Of a stretch of DNA of 64,000 nt, positions 52,976 through 61,910 are shown in pieces (position 1 is the stretch's first letter; the number at the start of each line of letters is the position of its first letter). The DNA comes from an uncultured Erysipelotrichaceae bacterium. Its GTDB lineage: Bacteria > Bacillota_I > Bacilli_A > Erysipelotrichales > Erysipelotrichaceae. The stretch spans positions 16,732 to 80,731 of the forward strand of contig CAMQRS010000001.1 in NCBI GenBank assembly GCA_947036815.1. The letters run 5' to 3'. The notes under the pieces are model-generated. The model ran no database searches. It had not been told where the DNA came from and saw nothing but the letters and a program-made list of their open reading frames with translations. The translations under genes were made by a program, and so were the position numbers.

Positions 52976-53410
52976 TTAACATAAATATTCTTTTAAGCAT
53001 TCAATATTACATTGCTCAATGCTCAATAAACAATCAGCAAGTTTCAAAATAGATTTATCTGCATTCGCATACTTATTCATATTTTTAGTTATGTCTATGA
53101 TTCCCATCGTACTTCCTTGAATCAGCATTTCTGATATATGAGACGGTGTACTGTTCGTTAACGTTTTCAGACCTATTGACATATACGTAGATAGAATGGT
53201 CATATTACTAATTCCTTTTTCTATTTCACCTAACACATTCAATTTGTTTGAAACGAGCTCATCGACACTCTTGTATTCTCCAAGTTGAGAACTTAATTGC
53301 TGACTAAACTTGTCATCCTCTACTATATCAATCAACTGACTTAGGGTTTCGATACCCATTTGACAGTTTTGATGAATATAGTTTAATAATTCTGTATTTC
53401 CTTCCATCAT
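52976..53410 (-). CDS. Small helical protein of unknown function
   Basis: A 144-residue soluble protein starting MMEGNTELLNYIHQNCQMG. It is all-helical, probably a four-helix bundle, with an amphipathic pattern and no membrane span. Conserved-looking features include DIVEDDKFSQQLSSQLGEY and a C-terminal C-rich end (LSIEQCNIECLKEYLC). GAGGTG precedes tandem ATGs at 53410 and 53407; a longer open frame has no site. I do not recognise the family. It stands in a poor neighbourhood of two orphan genes before the RDD-PHP fusion. Confidence 0.8.
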   Translation of the reverse strand: MMEGNTELLNYIHQNCQMGIETLSQLIDIVEDDKFSQQLSSQLGEYKSVDELVSNKLNVLGEIEKGISNMTILSTYMSIGLKTLTNSTPSHISEMLIQGSTMGIIDITKNMNKYANADKSILKLADCLLSIEQCNIECLKEYLC

Positions 53411-53471
53411 TATCACCTCATTTATATTGTGGCACAAAACCAAAGGTTTTATTAAAAATAATGATTATCTT

Positions 53472-53933
53472 TTATACAGATTGAGTCAACACTTCTTGAT
53501 CTGACACTTTATTTTTTTGATATCGTTTCATCATCTTGGTATATAGAATATCATTTAGACTGTTATTCTCCTTGTTTAATACCATAAATAGTAATTGAAT
53601 GCACACATATATAATGACTCCTATGATAGAAAATACTAGGTATGTGACATATAGCGTAATGAATAAAACTAAATTTTTGAATAGGGTTTCTGTATTTATT
53701 TTCCTTACTATTTTAAATTTAGTAACTTCAAAATCACCATTTAATTCAAATTCAATGAATGTATTTAGAAATATAAAAGAGAGTAATGTGGCTACATACA
53801 TCGTTTGATTCACGAAAATAAACCAATTATAATTTAAGTTATAATTTAGATATAATATAAAAAAAGTTTGATAGAGCATCGTTGGACTTAACATAATAAT
53901 GATATGCATATTCTTTATTAATATTTTTTTCAT
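53472..53933 (-). CDS. Small multi-helix membrane protein of unknown function
   Basis: A 153-residue protein with about four hydrophobic helices (~8-28, ~38-58, ~85-105, ~105-122). The loop ELNGDFEVTKFKIVRKINTE lies between helices 2 and 3, and the C-terminal ~35 residues are soluble and basic (MMKRYQKNKVSDQEVLTQS). The layout is vaguely RDD-like but lacks the R-D-D residues. AGGTGA precedes the ATG. It lies between the helical-protein gene (28 nt) and the RDD-PHP gene. Confidence 0.78.
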   Translation of the reverse strand: MKKILIKNMHIIIMLSPTMLYQTFFILYLNYNLNYNWFIFVNQTMYVATLLSFIFLNTFIEFELNGDFEVTKFKIVRKINTETLFKNLVLFITLYVTYLVFSIIGVIIYVCIQLLFMVLNKENNSLNDILYTKMMKRYQKNKVSDQEVLTQSV

Positions 53934-53980
53934 TTATTCACCTATTCTCATTTTACGCATATATCTCATTTTTATACATA

Positions 53981-54006
53981 AAAAACACCCCGAAGAGTGT
54001 TTTATT
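53981..54006 (-). terminator. Terminator of the RDD-PHP gene
   Basis: AACACTC-TTCG-GGGTGTT on the minus strand (54001-53984), a UUCG tetraloop hairpin followed by a U-run. Confidence 0.88.
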
Positions 54007-55486
54007 TAGTTGTTATTCTATTTACTGTTTCTTTAATCGCTTCTTCAACTTCGTTAAAACAACCTGTTTCCCCGAATTCGAATTGTGACTCAACTTGTCC
54101 GTTATACTTACTTCCAGCACATACTAGATGTTGCTGATTGGCACACATCTGTAGTAGATATAAAATATCTTCTTTACTGTGGTGTGGTGTAAAGAACTCT
54201 AGTCCATCCACATCTTTTGTTAGTGAACCTAATAGTTCTTCATCATTTCTGAAGGTATGCATTGGGTGAGCAATGATTGCTTTCCCATTAGATGCGTGAA
54301 TTAAAGCAATGATATCTTTTGCGTCTGGATACACCATGCTAACATGTGCTACTTTACCAACTGCAAAGAAGTCGTTAACGAATGCCTTGACCTTGTTTTC
54401 TGCTTTATCATTTACTATATATGGTTTTATAACTTCATTGGTTTCATTTAGTGGATCACTTAGAATTTGTTTAGCAATATCTTCGTTTGTTATTCTTTGA
54501 TGACGATTATTATTCATCAACCTTTCACTATCGATATGAATTCCTAAATAACCTTCAAGCAATTCAATTCTTCTTAAACTTGATGCTTTTTCTTTCATTA
54601 TATTTTCATACTCTATACGATGAAATCTATCTTCATTATCATCCATTCCATATCCAAGTATATTGATGTGTTTCCCTTCGTATACACAATCAAAATTTGA
54701 CCCAGCAATATACTGTATTCCATAAAGTGGAGCTAAACGCATCGCCATTGCATTTGCTTTGATACTATTGTGATCACAGATTGAGAATGTGCGAATTCCC
54801 AATGCTTTTGCTTCACAAAATAAGTCCTCTACTTCTCGAGTTCCCTCATATGAGAAAGTTGAATAAACATGCATATCTATCTCGTTAGACGCCTGTTTAA
54901 TCGGCTCTTCAATTATTGGGTTATGAGCTGCTTGTGGCATTGCTTGAATGATAGAAGGTTCTATCATCACTACTTTCGTTTTAAATACAAAGTCAATGAT
55001 ACTTCTGTGTAATGGATCTGCTAAAACAAGTATTCCATTAACTATAATATATGCACCTACTCCAATAACTCCTAAAAGTAAATATAAGATTGTAAAAGGA
55101 AGTGCAAATCCGATAACAACACGCATCCATAAAAATCGTGCAAGTACTTGTTTATTATTTGTACTTACAACTCTTAATTCCATGGCTCTTTTTCCAAATG
55201 ATTGTCCTTTATATTGCACCATCAACGCTGTATTTACAGAATACATTGATATGGTGATCAATACTAGCATCATATTAGAAATAATATCGTAATATTTGAA
55301 AGAAACTATTCCTGATACAATTAATAGAATAATTAGTACCCAAATATATATTGCCATACACATTCCCGCTGCATCTCCCATAAAGGAAATGAAACGAGTT
55401 GGCATGTCACTCAATTCCATATTTCTTAATCTCTCATTTTTTATAACAAACGTGTTTGCTTGTTTATTTTTGTTTATTTTTGGCAT
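54002..55486 (-). CDS. RDD membrane domain fused to a PHP phosphoesterase domain
   Basis: A 494-residue fusion. Residues ~30-175 form an RDD-type unit with three or four helices (GDAAGMCMAIYIWVLIILL, YKGQSFGKRAMELRVVS, LADPLHRSIIDFVFKTKVV), where the Arg and Asp residues are conserved. Residues ~203-494 are a PHP domain: DMHVYSTFSYEG (canonical H-x-H is H-x-Y here), FSICDHNS with the next ligand pair, and IIAHPMHTF. PHP domains cleave phosphoesters with metals; the altered first motif may change the metal site. AAGGTGATTTT precedes the ATG. A membrane-tied phosphoesterase is inferred. Confidence 0.85.
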   Translation of the reverse strand: MPKINKNKQANTFVIKNERLRNMELSDMPTRFISFMGDAAGMCMAIYIWVLIILLIVSGIVSFKYYDIISNMMLVLITISMYSVNTALMVQYKGQSFGKRAMELRVVSTNNKQVLARFLWMRVVIGFALPFTILYLLLGVIGVGAYIIVNGILVLADPLHRSIIDFVFKTKVVMIEPSIIQAMPQAAHNPIIEEPIKQASNEIDMHVYSTFSYEGTREVEDLFCEAKALGIRTFSICDHNSIKANAMAMRLAPLYGIQYIAGSNFDCVYEGKHINILGYGMDDNEDRFHRIEYENIMKEKASSLRRIELLEGYLGIHIDSERLMNNNRHQRITNEDIAKQILSDPLNETNEVIKPYIVNDKAENKVKAFVNDFFAVGKVAHVSMVYPDAKDIIALIHASNGKAIIAHPMHTFRNDEELLGSLTKDVDGLEFFTPHHSKEDILYLLQMCANQQHLVCAGSKYNGQVESQFEFGETGCFNEVEEAIKETVNRITTK

Positions 55487-55551
55487 AAAATCACCTTTCT
55501 TTAAACTATTATATCATGTTTTAAATGATTTAAAGTATCAATTCATTAAGC

Positions 55552-56997
55552 TTACTCTTTTATTTTTTCTAATGCAAAATAGAATGTCGTTCCTTCATTA
55601 ACAATTGAAGTCACTCCATAGTCTGACTTATGCAATTCTAAGACGCTTTTAACAATGCTTAATCCTAATCCACTACCTTTGTTATTGCATCTATTTCTTG
55701 ATTGGTAGTAACGATTGAATACTTTATCAATGTCTTCTTCTTTGATTCCTTTACCACTATCAATAACTTCAATGCGCACATTATTTCCTATAACTTCTTG
55801 TTTCACAACAATTGTTTTGTTGATACCACTATAATGAATCGCATTCAGTAATAGATTATAAACAACTTGGTTTATTTTCACACTGTCCGCTTCTACCCAA
55901 ACTTCTTGGTCATAGACAAATGTAATCATGTATGAATCATCATGTAATAGTGTTGTTACACGAGTAACGATATCTTGTATAGTTAACGTTAAATTGAATG
56001 CATCGATTTGTAATGGATCATTGTTTGTTTGTAGTTTCGAAAGGGTAAGAGAATCATTAATCAATCCGTTTAATCTAGCACATTCATCAATGATTACTTG
56101 AATATTCTCGGGTTTGTTTTCTCCCGGAATGTCTTTCATCATTTCCGCATATCCACTTATCATAGTAAGTGGTGTTCTCAAATCATGTGACATATTTGCA
56201 ACGAATTCATTTCTCAGTTTTTCTACTCTTGCCAAGTTGTTTTTCGCATAATTTAGCGTATCGTTTAATTCTTCTATTTCTAAGTATCCAGTACCTTCAA
56301 ACACGGTATCAAAGTTACCTAATGCTAGTTGTTTTGCTGAATTATTTATTTTGATTATCGGTGATGAAATTTTTTTTGCCATAAAATAGGCTAAGAAACT
56401 TGATATTACAACTAATATAGCAGATACAATAAAGAGTTGAGAAATAAATACGCGTTTCAATTCACCGACTACACTGACTTTACTGCTTACAAGTAATAGA
56501 AACTCGTTTCCTCCCATGTATCCAATTTCTGCAACTGTGATACTCTTATAGGCTTCCGCTGTGCTGTACTTATTGTTGAATAAATTACTAGTAGGATATG
56601 CATATTGCTCTTCACTAATTAAAATTCCTACTCCATCATTTTCAATTGCTCTAACATACATCTCTGCTAGTTCTCTAGTATCACTTACGATATATCCACA
56701 AACAGATGAATTTTCAGAATTTACATAATATTCTTTATTATTTAAATCTAATATTCGAACGCAATAATCACTGTGTTCACTTAAGGCATCTAAGTTTTCT
56801 TCTAATTTATCACTGCTTAAATTGGAAGCTATTGTGTGTGTGACATCGATTGTTTGTTGTGTTTTTGCATATTGGTATATTTGGTCAACAAAAATAACTT
56901 GTACTAATGCTAATATAATAATTAAAATCACTATAAATAGCATGAAATAACTAAATATTTTATATTCTAAACGGCATTTACTAATCCAGTTCTTCAA
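55552..56997 (-). CDS. Sensor histidine kinase
   Basis: About 481 residues. Helix 1 is at ~13-38 and helix 2 at ~185-208, framing an extracellular sensor region (~40-185) of dCache/PAS-like size. A HAMP linker follows. HisKA has VANMSHDLRTPLTMISGY (phospho-His), and HATPase_c shows NQVVYNLLLNAIHYS, DSGKGI and KGSGLGLSIVKS. There is no good ATG: the likely start is a TTG at 56997, 12 nt after GAGGAG; another TTG at 57009 is too close to that site. It overlaps the response regulator gene, so the two are coupled. The signal is unknown. Confidence 0.9.
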   Translation of the reverse strand: MKNWISKCRLEYKIFSYFMLFIVILIIILALVQVIFVDQIYQYAKTQQTIDVTHTIASNLSSDKLEENLDALSEHSDYCVRILDLNNKEYYVNSENSSVCGYIVSDTRELAEMYVRAIENDGVGILISEEQYAYPTSNLFNNKYSTAEAYKSITVAEIGYMGGNEFLLLVSSKVSVVGELKRVFISQLFIVSAILVVISSFLAYFMAKKISSPIIKINNSAKQLALGNFDTVFEGTGYLEIEELNDTLNYAKNNLARVEKLRNEFVANMSHDLRTPLTMISGYAEMMKDIPGENKPENIQVIIDECARLNGLINDSLTLSKLQTNNDPLQIDAFNLTLTIQDIVTRVTTLLHDDSYMITFVYDQEVWVEADSVKINQVVYNLLLNAIHYSGINKTIVVKQEVIGNNVRIEVIDSGKGIKEEDIDKVFNRYYQSRNRCNNKGSGLGLSIVKSVLELHKSDYGVTSIVNEGTTFYFALEKIKE

Positions 56998-57652
56998 AAC
57001 GGTATCCAACTCCTCGAAGCGTGGTAATTAAGGTTGCATAATGTCCTAGTTTTTTTCTTAATAATTTAATATGGGTATCTAGCGTGCGATCATCTCCGTA
57101 AAAATCATATCCCCAAACACGATTTAAAATTTGCTCTCTTGTAAGCGCAATGTTTTTATTATTCACAAAGTAAGATAGTAATTCATATTCTTTCAATGAT
57201 AAATCTACTCTGTGCTCATCAATCGTTAATGTTCTTGCTGTATAATTTATTTCAAGTCCTTTAAAAACATAGTTTTCATAATCTTCAACTACTTGAGTTC
57301 TCTTCAATATTGCTTTCACTCTAAACATTAATTCTTTTGCTGAAAAAGGTTTCACGACATAATCATCAATCCCATGCTCAAAGCCATGAATTTTATCGTA
57401 TTCTTCCCCTCTTGCTGATAATAAAATGATAGGAATAGATTTAATTTGTTTGATTTCTTCAGTCGCACTAAATCCATCCATTACTGGCATCATGATATCC
57501 ATTATAATTAAATCATAATCCGTCTCTTTTACCTTATTTACTGCTTCAAGTCCATTACAAGCTTCATCCACTTCATATTTTTCATGCAATGCATATTTTT
57601 TTATAATTTCTCTAATTTGATTTTCATCATCTACAATAAGTAACTTAGCCAT
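56981..57652 (-). CDS. OmpR/PhoB-family response regulator
   Basis: A 223-residue regulator. The receiver (~1-120) has the acidic pair DDE at the start, phospho-acceptor Asp in LIIMDIMMPVMDG (~51), the conserved Thr/Ser as LLSARG and Lys in VVKPF. The C-terminal winged helix (~130-223) ends with DTHIKLLRKKLGHYATLITTLRGVGYRF (in parts). GGAGGGCTGTT precedes the ATG. It is followed by an overlapping histidine kinase. Target genes are not evident from this window. Confidence 0.95.
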   Translation of the reverse strand: MAKLLIVDDENQIREIIKKYALHEKYEVDEACNGLEAVNKVKETDYDLIIMDIMMPVMDGFSATEEIKQIKSIPIILLSARGEEYDKIHGFEHGIDDYVVKPFSAKELMFRVKAILKRTQVVEDYENYVFKGLEINYTARTLTIDEHRVDLSLKEYELLSYFVNNKNIALTREQILNRVWGYDFYGDDRTLDTHIKLLRKKLGHYATLITTLRGVGYRFEELD

Positions 57653-57711
57653 AACAGCCCTCCGTCTTTTCTTTTATTTTATAGTTTATTTGTGTAATTT
57701 ATGTGATTAAA

Positions 57712-58581
57712 TTAAAATAAACTAAGTTGTTCTACTTCTTTTTTTTCTTCATATGCACTTATATACTTAAATATTGGTTCTACTCCATACAACATATTAT
57801 TCGCTACACACGTTTGTTTAATCATAGTCATTAACTTTCTATGATTTTTGGATCCACATTCATAGTTCAGCTGAAATGCTTTGTTATATTTTTGTTTCAT
57901 GAGTGGAAAGTGCGTGTCTAAATTATCATAAAAATATTCTCTATTTCCTTCTCTCATGGTCACTCCTATACCGAAACATAAAATACCGTGGACGTATTGT
58001 TGTACGCAATAGTCTAATAATCTTCGCATATTGGTTTCGTCATCATTAATAAATGGAAGAAATGGACCTAACCAAACAATGGTAGGAATCTTTCTGTCTT
58101 TACATTCTTTAAGTATTTCTACTCGCTCTTTGGTACTTGATACATTGGGTTCTAACACTTTACAAAGTGCTTCATCCGCCGTTGTTAATGTGACTTGGAC
58201 AACGCATTTACTCACTTCATTTATTTGTTGCAACAAGTCGATATCTCTTAATATTAAGTTTGATTTAGTCAATAATGATACGCCAAATTTTTGATTCAGG
58301 ATAGTTTCTAGGCATTTCCTTGTATATCGTAATTCTTTCTCAATAGGTATGTAAGGATCACTCATTGCTCCTGTCCCTATCATACATTTTTTTCTTTTAC
58401 TTCTTAATTCTCTATCTAACATAATAGGTGCATCGGTTTTTACTTCAATGTCCTCAAAGGCATGGCTCATCTGATAACACTTACTTCTGCTATCGCAATA
58501 AATGCAACCATGACTACATCCACGATATATATTCATCGAATTTTTTGTTGATAGTATTTTTTTATATTTTTTATAGTGCAT
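57712..58581 (-). CDS. SPL-family radical SAM protein
   Basis: A 289-residue radical-SAM protein. The [4Fe-4S] motif CSHGCIYC is at ~20-27, with preceding NIYRGC and a following CDSRSKCY. MIGTGAMSDPYIP, VSLLTKSNLILRDI and VQVTLTTADEALCKVLEP fit the Rv2578c/SPL-like group. This group is related to spore photoproduct lyase but its substrates are mostly unknown; a DNA-repair role is only a guess. The start is the ATG at 58581 with AAGGAAG upstream; the open frame 36 codons further 5' overlaps the phoU terminator region. Confidence 0.88.
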   Translation of the reverse strand: MHYKKYKKILSTKNSMNIYRGCSHGCIYCDSRSKCYQMSHAFEDIEVKTDAPIMLDRELRSKRKKCMIGTGAMSDPYIPIEKELRYTRKCLETILNQKFGVSLLTKSNLILRDIDLLQQINEVSKCVVQVTLTTADEALCKVLEPNVSSTKERVEILKECKDRKIPTIVWLGPFLPFINDDETNMRRLLDYCVQQYVHGILCFGIGVTMREGNREYFYDNLDTHFPLMKQKYNKAFQLNYECGSKNHRKLMTMIKQTCVANNMLYGVEPIFKYISAYEEKKEVEQLSLF

Positions 58582-58616
58582 ATTTACTTCCTTATCTATA
58601 CAATATCCTACCAAGT

Positions 58617-58642
58617 AAAAAAAAACAACAATAGTTGTTTTT
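58617..58642 (-). terminator. Terminator of the pst-phoU operon
   Basis: AAAAACAAC (58621-58629) and GTTGTTTTT (58634-58642) arms, with a minus-strand U-run. Confidence 0.8.
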
Positions 58643-58685
58643 TTATCTCTATATACTTCATTTCTTGTGATTCTTTCAAGTTGAA

Positions 58686-59321
58686 TCAATTAAAATCGTA
58701 ATGAATTCCTTTTTTTTTATAAATCATATGCTCGCAAACATTTACTGTATGATCTTTTGCTCTATTAATATTTCTTAGTAGTGCTGATAAATAAACGACC
58801 TGTTTTTTAGTAATAGTATCTGTATGCACAAGTGTATCTCTAAATAGTTTTGTTTTCCTATCTAGTTCAACACTTTTTTCAGATACACTAAATGCAACTT
58901 CTAAATTTTCTTCTGTATAAGCACGAATTGAATCTCTTAATAGTTCAATCATGTCTCTTTCCATCTCCATCGTGAGTTGAATTACTTCTTCTTCATCAAT
59001 ATCTTTATCTTTTAAGATGAATGAAGCGAAGCTTTTTGCATAATCACCGATTCGTTCTAATTCTGATGCTATCTTTATTGCTACAATAACCCTTCTTAAA
59101 TCACTAGCAACCGGGCTTAACAAAGCAAATTGTGCAATGGCTTGATTATTAATATCTTCTTCAAAACGATTTACATATTCGTCTTTTTTAATGATTGACA
59201 TTGCTATCTCTTTGTCTTTTTTCTCCATCATATCTAGTACTTTTTCATGTTGTTTGATGACTAACTCTCCCATACTCACTACACTTGTTTCAATATGCTC
59301 TAATGATTGATCTAGGTTCAT
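58686..59321 (-). CDS. phoU: Phosphate-specific transport accessory protein PhoU
   Basis: A 211-residue protein of two three-helix bundles. Metal-binding and family motifs are visible: EDINNQAIAQFALLSPVASDLR, with ERIGDYAKS in the first bundle, and RAKDHTVNVCEHMIY in the second. PhoU damps Pst uptake and restrains the PhoR kinase. AGGAGAAAGAT precedes the ATG, 9 nt after pstB. It is the last gene of the pstS-C-A-B-phoU operon. Confidence 0.95.
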   Translation of the reverse strand: MNLDQSLEHIETSVVSMGELVIKQHEKVLDMMEKKDKEIAMSIIKKDEYVNRFEEDINNQAIAQFALLSPVASDLRRVIVAIKIASELERIGDYAKSFASFILKDKDIDEEEVIQLTMEMERDMIELLRDSIRAYTEENLEVAFSVSEKSVELDRKTKLFRDTLVHTDTITKKQVVYLSALLRNINRAKDHTVNVCEHMIYKKKGIHYDFN

Positions 59322-59330
59322 ATCTTTCTC

Positions 59331-60092
59331 CTATCCAAACCTTCCGGTTATATAATCTTCTGTTTTCTTACACTTAGGTGTTGAAAATAATTCAAGTGTC
59401 TTTGAAAACTCAATGACTTCGCCCAATAAAAAGAATGCTGTTTCATCACTAATTCTACTTGCTTGTTGCATTGAATGGGTCACAATTAAGATAGTGAAGT
59501 GTTGTTTTAAATTTTCTATTAAATCTTCTATTTTTTTAGTAGCAATAGGATCAAGTGCGCTTGTTGGTTCATCCATTAAAATAACTTCAGGTTTCATCGC
59601 AATTGTTCTAGCGATACATAATCGTTGTTGTTGCCCTCCAGATAAACTCAATGCACTCTTATGTAATCGATCACATACTTCCTCCCATAATGCTGCTTGT
59701 TTTAGTGATGTTTTTACTAATTCATCTAAGTATTTTTTATCTTTTATTCCTTTGCACTTGGGACCATATACTATATTTTCATAAATACTCATAGGAAATG
59801 GATTGGGCTTTTGAAATACCATTCCGACCTTTGTCCGTAACCCAATGACATCAATTTCTTTGGACAATATATTTTCATCTTGAAAGATGATTTCTCCGTC
59901 TACCTTTACTGAATTAATTAAGTCATTCATTCTATTTAATGTCCTTAAGAACGTTGATTTACCACATCCTGATGGTCCAATTAATGCTGTCACCTTATTC
60001 TCTTTAATTTCTAAGTTTATATTTTTTAGAGCTTGAAAGTCTCCGTAATATAAATTGAAGTTTTTAACTTGAAATGCATTTTTAATTTTCAT
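59331..60092 (-). CDS. pstB: Phosphate ABC transporter ATP-binding protein
   Basis: A 253-residue ATPase of the Pst system. Walker [22 protein letters not shown] (~36-55, in parts), Q-loop [18 protein letters not shown], signature [15 protein letters not shown], Walker [15 protein letters not shown]-loop IVTHSM. The FQKPNPFP segment is diagnostic for PstB. It lies 9 nt after pstA and 9 nt before phoU. Confidence 0.97.
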   Translation of the reverse strand: MKIKNAFQVKNFNLYYGDFQALKNINLEIKENKVTALIGPSGCGKSTFLRTLNRMNDLINSVKVDGEIIFQDENILSKEIDVIGLRTKVGMVFQKPNPFPMSIYENIVYGPKCKGIKDKKYLDELVKTSLKQAALWEEVCDRLHKSALSLSGGQQQRLCIARTIAMKPEVILMDEPTSALDPIATKKIEDLIENLKQHFTILIVTHSMQQASRISDETAFFLLGEVIEFSKTLELFSTPKCKKTEDYITGRFG

Positions 60093-60101
60093 GATATTTC
60101 T

Positions 60102-60944
60102 CTACTTTCTAATAAGTTTATTGGCTATCATTTTAGCACTAACATTTAATATTACTACGATGATGATTAATACAGATGCTGTTGCAAACGCTTGTTGATT
60201 TGCAGTCTCTCCAATGCCTTCATTTACCAACTGAAATAAATGTGTCGTTAAGGTTCTACTAGAATCAAAGATACTATTTGGCATTCTATATACCATCCCA
60301 GCTGTTAAAAGTACAGGTGCACTCTCTGATACAATTCTTCCCATTCCTAGGATAATGGCTGTTACTATGCTTGGCATACAACTTGGTAATACAATCCTAA
60401 AGATTGTTTGTACTTTACTAGCACCAACTCCATAAGAAGCCTCTCTTAGCTCATTGGGAATTGTGATTAAGGCTTCTTCTATCGTTTTTATTAAGATAGG
60501 TAGAATCATAATAGATAAAGTTAATGAACCTGAAAGGATAGAATATCCTCCTGTATATTCATTTAATGTACTTACAAATAGTGAGAATCCAAATAAACCA
60601 TAAACAATACTAGGCACACTTACTAATCCATCAATTGCAAATCGTAACAGTGCAGATACTTTGTTTTCAGTAGCATATTCATTTAAGTATATGGCACTTA
60701 GGATACTAATAGGTACCGCTATAACAAGAGTTAATATCACCATATAGATTGTTCCCATAATCATAGTTGAAATCCCTCCGCCATGATTCGTTGCACTGTA
60801 CGTAGAGAAGATAAAGTCGAGTGAAATATAATCAATCCCATTTTTTAATATATAGAATAAGATAGAAAACAATGTTATTACACAAATGATAGCAGCGCTA
60901 TGAATGAGTACATATTGAAGTCCATCCTTTATTTTTCGATTCAT
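60102..60944 (-). CDS. pstA: Phosphate ABC transporter permease PstA
   Basis: A 280-residue permease with six helices. GGGISTMIMGTIYMVILTLVIAVPISILSAIYLNEYA (in parts) is the PstA family start, and LREASYGVGASKVQTIFRIVLPSCMPSIVTAIILG is the EAA-type coupling loop. GRIVSESAPVLLTAG is also typical. AAGGAG precedes the ATG, 2 nt after pstC. It forms the membrane channel with PstC. Confidence 0.96.
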   Translation of the reverse strand: MNRKIKDGLQYVLIHSAAIICVITLFSILFYILKNGIDYISLDFIFSTYSATNHGGGISTMIMGTIYMVILTLVIAVPISILSAIYLNEYATENKVSALLRFAIDGLVSVPSIVYGLFGFSLFVSTLNEYTGGYSILSGSLTLSIMILPILIKTIEEALITIPNELREASYGVGASKVQTIFRIVLPSCMPSIVTAIILGMGRIVSESAPVLLTAGMVYRMPNSIFDSSRTLTTHLFQLVNEGIGETANQQAFATASVLIIIVVILNVSAKMIANKLIRK

Positions 60945-60946
60945 AA

Positions 60947-61840
60947 TTACTTAACTCCTTTCTTCTTAACTTGCATAATTACTAGGTTTAATACACTAAC
61001 AAATACAAACAAGACAACACCCGTGGCAAATAAAGCAGCTCTATGAGTTCCAGATGAATATGCTAATTCTGTTACTATGTTGGTAGTCAGTGTTCTACCA
61101 CCACTAAAATAGGTTGCAAATAAATTAGTAAGATTGGGAAATGCTATCGAGTTTCCGATGACTAATACAACTGCCATCGTTTCTCCTAGTGCTCTCCCGA
61201 TACCTAATAAGAAGGAAGCTAAAATACCAGATTTTGCATATGATATTTTTGTTTTAAAAATAGTTTGTATCTTTGTTGCCCCTAATGCTAAAGAACCTTC
61301 AACGACACTATTAGGTACTGCCTTCAGTGCACTTGTTGATAGAGATACCACTGTGGGTAATACCATGAATGATAAGATAATCGAAGCTGTAAATAAGGTA
61401 GTTCCAATAGATAGTTCAAATACATTTGCAATTATTGGAGCAATGAGTTTGATCCCAAAAAAACCATATATTACACTTGGAATTGCTGCTAATATTTCAA
61501 TCACAAACAACACAAAGTTGCTTATTTTCTTGCTTGCTATCTCAGCAATGTAGATAGCTGTATATAATCCGATTGGAATTCCAATAATGACTGCCATTAT
61601 AGTTGTGAGTAAAGAACAAACAATAAAACCTGCAATACCAAATTGTGGAGATTCTGCAAGAGGATACCACGCTGTACCAAAAATAAACGAAACTATATTT
61701 ACTTCTTTAAATAAAGGCATAGCTTGTATTAAAATAAAAAATATAATGGAAAATAGGGATATGAGCGTAATTGTTGTACAACTAAATACTACTTTTTTAA
61801 AACCACTATCTATTCTTTTTTTATGTGTGAGTGCATTCAT
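60947..61840 (-). CDS. pstC: Phosphate ABC transporter permease PstC
   Basis: A 297-residue permease with six helices. FIFGTAWYPLAESPQFGIAGFIVCSL (in parts) and GIPIGLYTAIYIAEIASKK are PstC features; VVEGSLALGATKIQTIFKTKI is the EAA coupling loop and GIGRALGETMAVVLVIG the conserved helix. It is 70 nt after pstS, with a hairpin in the gap, and 2 nt before pstA. Confidence 0.96.
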   Translation of the reverse strand: MNALTHKKRIDSGFKKVVFSCTTITLISLFSIIFFILIQAMPLFKEVNIVSFIFGTAWYPLAESPQFGIAGFIVCSLLTTIMAVIIGIPIGLYTAIYIAEIASKKISNFVLFVIEILAAIPSVIYGFFGIKLIAPIIANVFELSIGTTLFTASIILSFMVLPTVVSLSTSALKAVPNSVVEGSLALGATKIQTIFKTKISYAKSGILASFLLGIGRALGETMAVVLVIGNSIAFPNLTNLFATYFSGGRTLTTNIVTELAYSSGTHRAALFATGVVLFVFVSVLNLVIMQVKKKGVK

Positions 61841-61868
61841 AAATATTCACCTCTCTTATATAAAGTAA

Positions 61869-61894
61869 ACAAACAAAGGCTTACCTTTGTTTGT
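61869..61894 (-). terminator. Hairpin between pstS and pstC
   Basis: ACAAACAAAGG and CCTTTGTTTGT form an 11-bp stem (61894-61869 on minus) with loop TAAG, followed by a weak U-tail (TTTACTTT). Partial termination or 3' protection of pstS mRNA is likely, letting the binding protein exceed the permease. Confidence 0.6.
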
Positions 61895-61910
61895 AGTTAT
61901 TCTTTTTTTA

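Noticed and set aside
52825..53052. 75-codon plus-strand frame near metG
   Set aside because: It runs through the metG promoter, a terminator and the end of the helical-protein gene, with no ribosome binding site.
53472..53933. RDD-domain assignment for the 153-residue membrane protein
   Set aside because: It has several helices but lacks the conserved Arg and Asp residues seen in the neighbouring RDD-PHP protein.
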